From positions 1-6,742 of the forward strand of contig JAUVJB010000170.1 of the NCBI GenBank assembly GCA_030592465.1: DNA of 6,742 nucleotides, read 5' to 3'. Shown one piece after another: positions 6,028-6,742 of this stretch (position 1 is the stretch's first letter; each line of letters begins with the position of its first letter). The notes beneath the pieces are model-generated. The model was given only the letters and a program-made list of their open reading frames with translations, did not search any database and was not told the origin of the DNA. The DNA comes from Bacteroidota bacterium. Lineage in GTDB: Bacteria; Bacteroidota; Bacteroidia; Bacteroidales; B39-G9. Position numbers and translations under genes: made by a program.

Positions 6028-6182
6028 AATTTCGATATGTTTTCAAAAGGATATAAAAAAATTATTCCAAATTTAAGGTTTTCTATTCGTTTTGGGAATG
6101 AAATGCATCTGTAATGAGTTTGACTTTTAAGTAATTAAATTTTTCAAACACCTTTGTTTTTTTATCTAATTCAGGTTATTAG

Positions 6183-6198
6183 TACCGAGTACTCGGTA
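6183..6198. promoter_or_regulatory. Perfect 16-bp palindrome TACCGAGTACTCGGTA, candidate operator
   Basis: The two half-sites TACCGAGT and ACTCGGTA are exact reverse complements with no spacer. The site abuts the outer end of the nested inverted repeats and lies 80 bp upstream of the transporter -33 element. Perfect dyad symmetry of this length suits a dimeric regulator site, but no regulator gene is in view. It could equally be a dispersed palindromic repeat. Confidence 0.4.
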
Positions 6199-6277
6199 TT
6201 AATATTAAAGTGTAAACTACTTTTAGCCGATTATTAAAAATGACTAAATATTTTATCTAAATAATAAATAATCACAA

Positions 6278-6307
6278 TTGTTTTTTCAATTATTATTAAT
6301 AAATTTG
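6278..6307 (+). promoter_or_regulatory. Bacteroidota-type promoter of the transporter gene
   Basis: TTG (6278-6280) and TAAATTTG (6300-6307) match the -33 and -7 (TAnnTTTG) elements with a 19-nt spacer, the same spacing as in the lipoprotein promoter. Transcription should start near 6313, giving a leader of about 40 nt before ATG 6355. Confidence 0.6.
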
Positions 6308-6354
6308 ATGTTCATTTTTTTTTGTTGTTAACAGTTAAATCGTAACATATATTA

Positions 6355-6742
6355 ATGGAAAATAATTCTTCGAAAGTAAAAGGGCAAGGATTTGGAACTG
6401 CTCCTGTATTTTTTACTGCAATTTCTACTATTCTCGGTGCAATTTTGTTTTTGCGTTTTGGATATGCAGTTGGCACTCTTGGTTTTTGGGGTGTTATTTT
6501 AATAGTTTTTTTAGGTCATCTTGTTGCTTTCCCAACATCACTTGCTATTTCTGAACTGGCTACAAATCAACGCGTTGAGGGTGGTGGTGAATATTTTATT
6601 ATTTCCCGCTCGTTTGGCTTAAATATTGGTGCTACAATAGGTATTGTTCTGTTTTTTGCACAAGCCATTAGTGTGGCATTTTATGTAATTGCTTTTACCG
6701 AAGCTTTTCAACCTCTTTTTGATTTTGTGCATAATCATTATG
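6355..6742 (+). CDS. Cation-chloride cotransporter-like (SLC12/APC) permease, 3' partial
   Basis: The first 129 residues are visible and the frame runs off the window. After a short polar N-terminus comes a helix broken near TILGAILFLRFGYAVG (25-40), which matches the NIWGVMLFIRLSWIVG segment of TM1 in Na-K-Cl cotransporters. TM2 is at about 43-65. ELATNQRVEGGGEYFIISRSFG (67-88) matches the cotransporter ATN-x-V-x-GGGAYYLISRSLG loop. TM3, at about 92-114, contains SVAFYVIAFTE, whose Tyr110 aligns with the K+-site Tyr of NKCC1/KCC. This places it in the SLC12 branch of the APC superfamily, a cytoplasmic-membrane electroneutral ion cotransporter; bacterial members are often labelled amino acid permease. 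Ion specificity cannot be told from this part. ATG 6355 is preceded by an A/T-rich leader and a good promoter. It is divergent from tilS. Confidence 0.88.
   Translation, partial: MENNSSKVKGQGFGTAPVFFTAISTILGAILFLRFGYAVGTLGFWGVILIVFLGHLVAFPTSLAISELATNQRVEGGGEYFIISRSFGLNIGATIGIVLFFAQAISVAFYVIAFTEAFQPLFDFVHNHY

Larger units (their letters stand above)
5844..6182. repeat. Nested inverted repeats, possible structured RNA or remnant element
   Basis: Two perfect 12-bp inverted repeats are nested. CTAATAACCTGA (5844-5855) pairs with TCAGGTTATTAG (6171-6182), and TAAATTTGGAAT (5902-5913) pairs with ATTCCAAATTTA (6064-6075). Adjacent GTTTGA (5856-5861) can pair with TCAAAC (6144-6149). Inside are two local hairpins (5942-5957 and 5979-6027). 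All pairs are compatible with one another, as in a branched fold of about 340 nt. No known RNA family signature was recognised. It could instead be the ends of a decayed insertion, and AT-richness makes the weaker pairs uncertain. Confidence 0.4.
5656..6354. other. 699-bp non-coding region between tilS and the transporter
   Basis: No ORF with recognisable protein character is present on either strand; the open stretches I noted are short (for example 38 codons at 6001-6114). No tRNA or other known RNA signature was found. The region holds the tilS -7 motif at its left end, a set of nested inverted repeats (5844-6182), a 16-bp palindrome (6183-6198) and the transporter promoter (6278-6307). 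It separates two divergently transcribed genes, so long upstream regulation of the transporter is possible. Confidence 0.7.

Noticed and set aside
6001..6114. 38-codon open stretch, with an internal ATG at 6037 giving 25 residues
   Set aside because: It is too short, has no recognised family, and overlaps the hairpin and inverted repeats.

Overview
The window is very AT-rich and looks like a chromosomal segment of a Bacteroidota bacterium (uncultured or poorly sampled lineage; genus not determinable). Four things point there. Genes lack Shine-Dalgarno sequences and have A-rich leaders instead. TAnnTTTG (-7) motifs, in two cases with a TTG (-33) about 19 nt upstream, sit before the genes. One lipoprotein has a Lys/Asp-rich tail after its lipobox. 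The shortened RsmI-like methylase is of the form common in that phylum.

Layout: the 3' end of a TPR protein (+, 1-111) converges on a surface-lipoprotein gene (-, 184-1071). Upstream of that lies a PhnP-like metallo-beta-lactamase-fold hydrolase (-, 1186-1947, TTG start), divergent from an RsmI-like tetrapyrrole-methylase-fold SAM methyltransferase (+, 2093-2800). A 369-bp gap then holds a segment bounded by long imperfect inverted repeats (2805-3134). It is followed by adenosine deaminase (add, +, 3170-4228), which converges with tRNA-Ile lysidine synthetase (tilS, -, 4246-5655). A palindromic repeat at the add/tilS junction forms the last codons of tilS and a probable terminator for add. 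A 699-bp non-coding region with nested inverted repeats and a perfect 16-bp palindrome separates tilS from the 5' end of a cation-chloride-cotransporter-like (SLC12/APC) gene (+, 6355 to window end).

The genes are mostly single transcription units with their own predicted promoters, not one operon. They cover tRNA modification (tilS), probable rRNA or other methylation (RsmI-like), purine salvage (add), a metal-dependent hydrolase, an exported lipoprotein and an ion transporter. I see no defence system, CRISPR array, RNA gene of a known class, or intact mobile element. The features most worth a second look are the three repeat or palindrome structures between genes. One of them appears to have lengthened the TilS protein.
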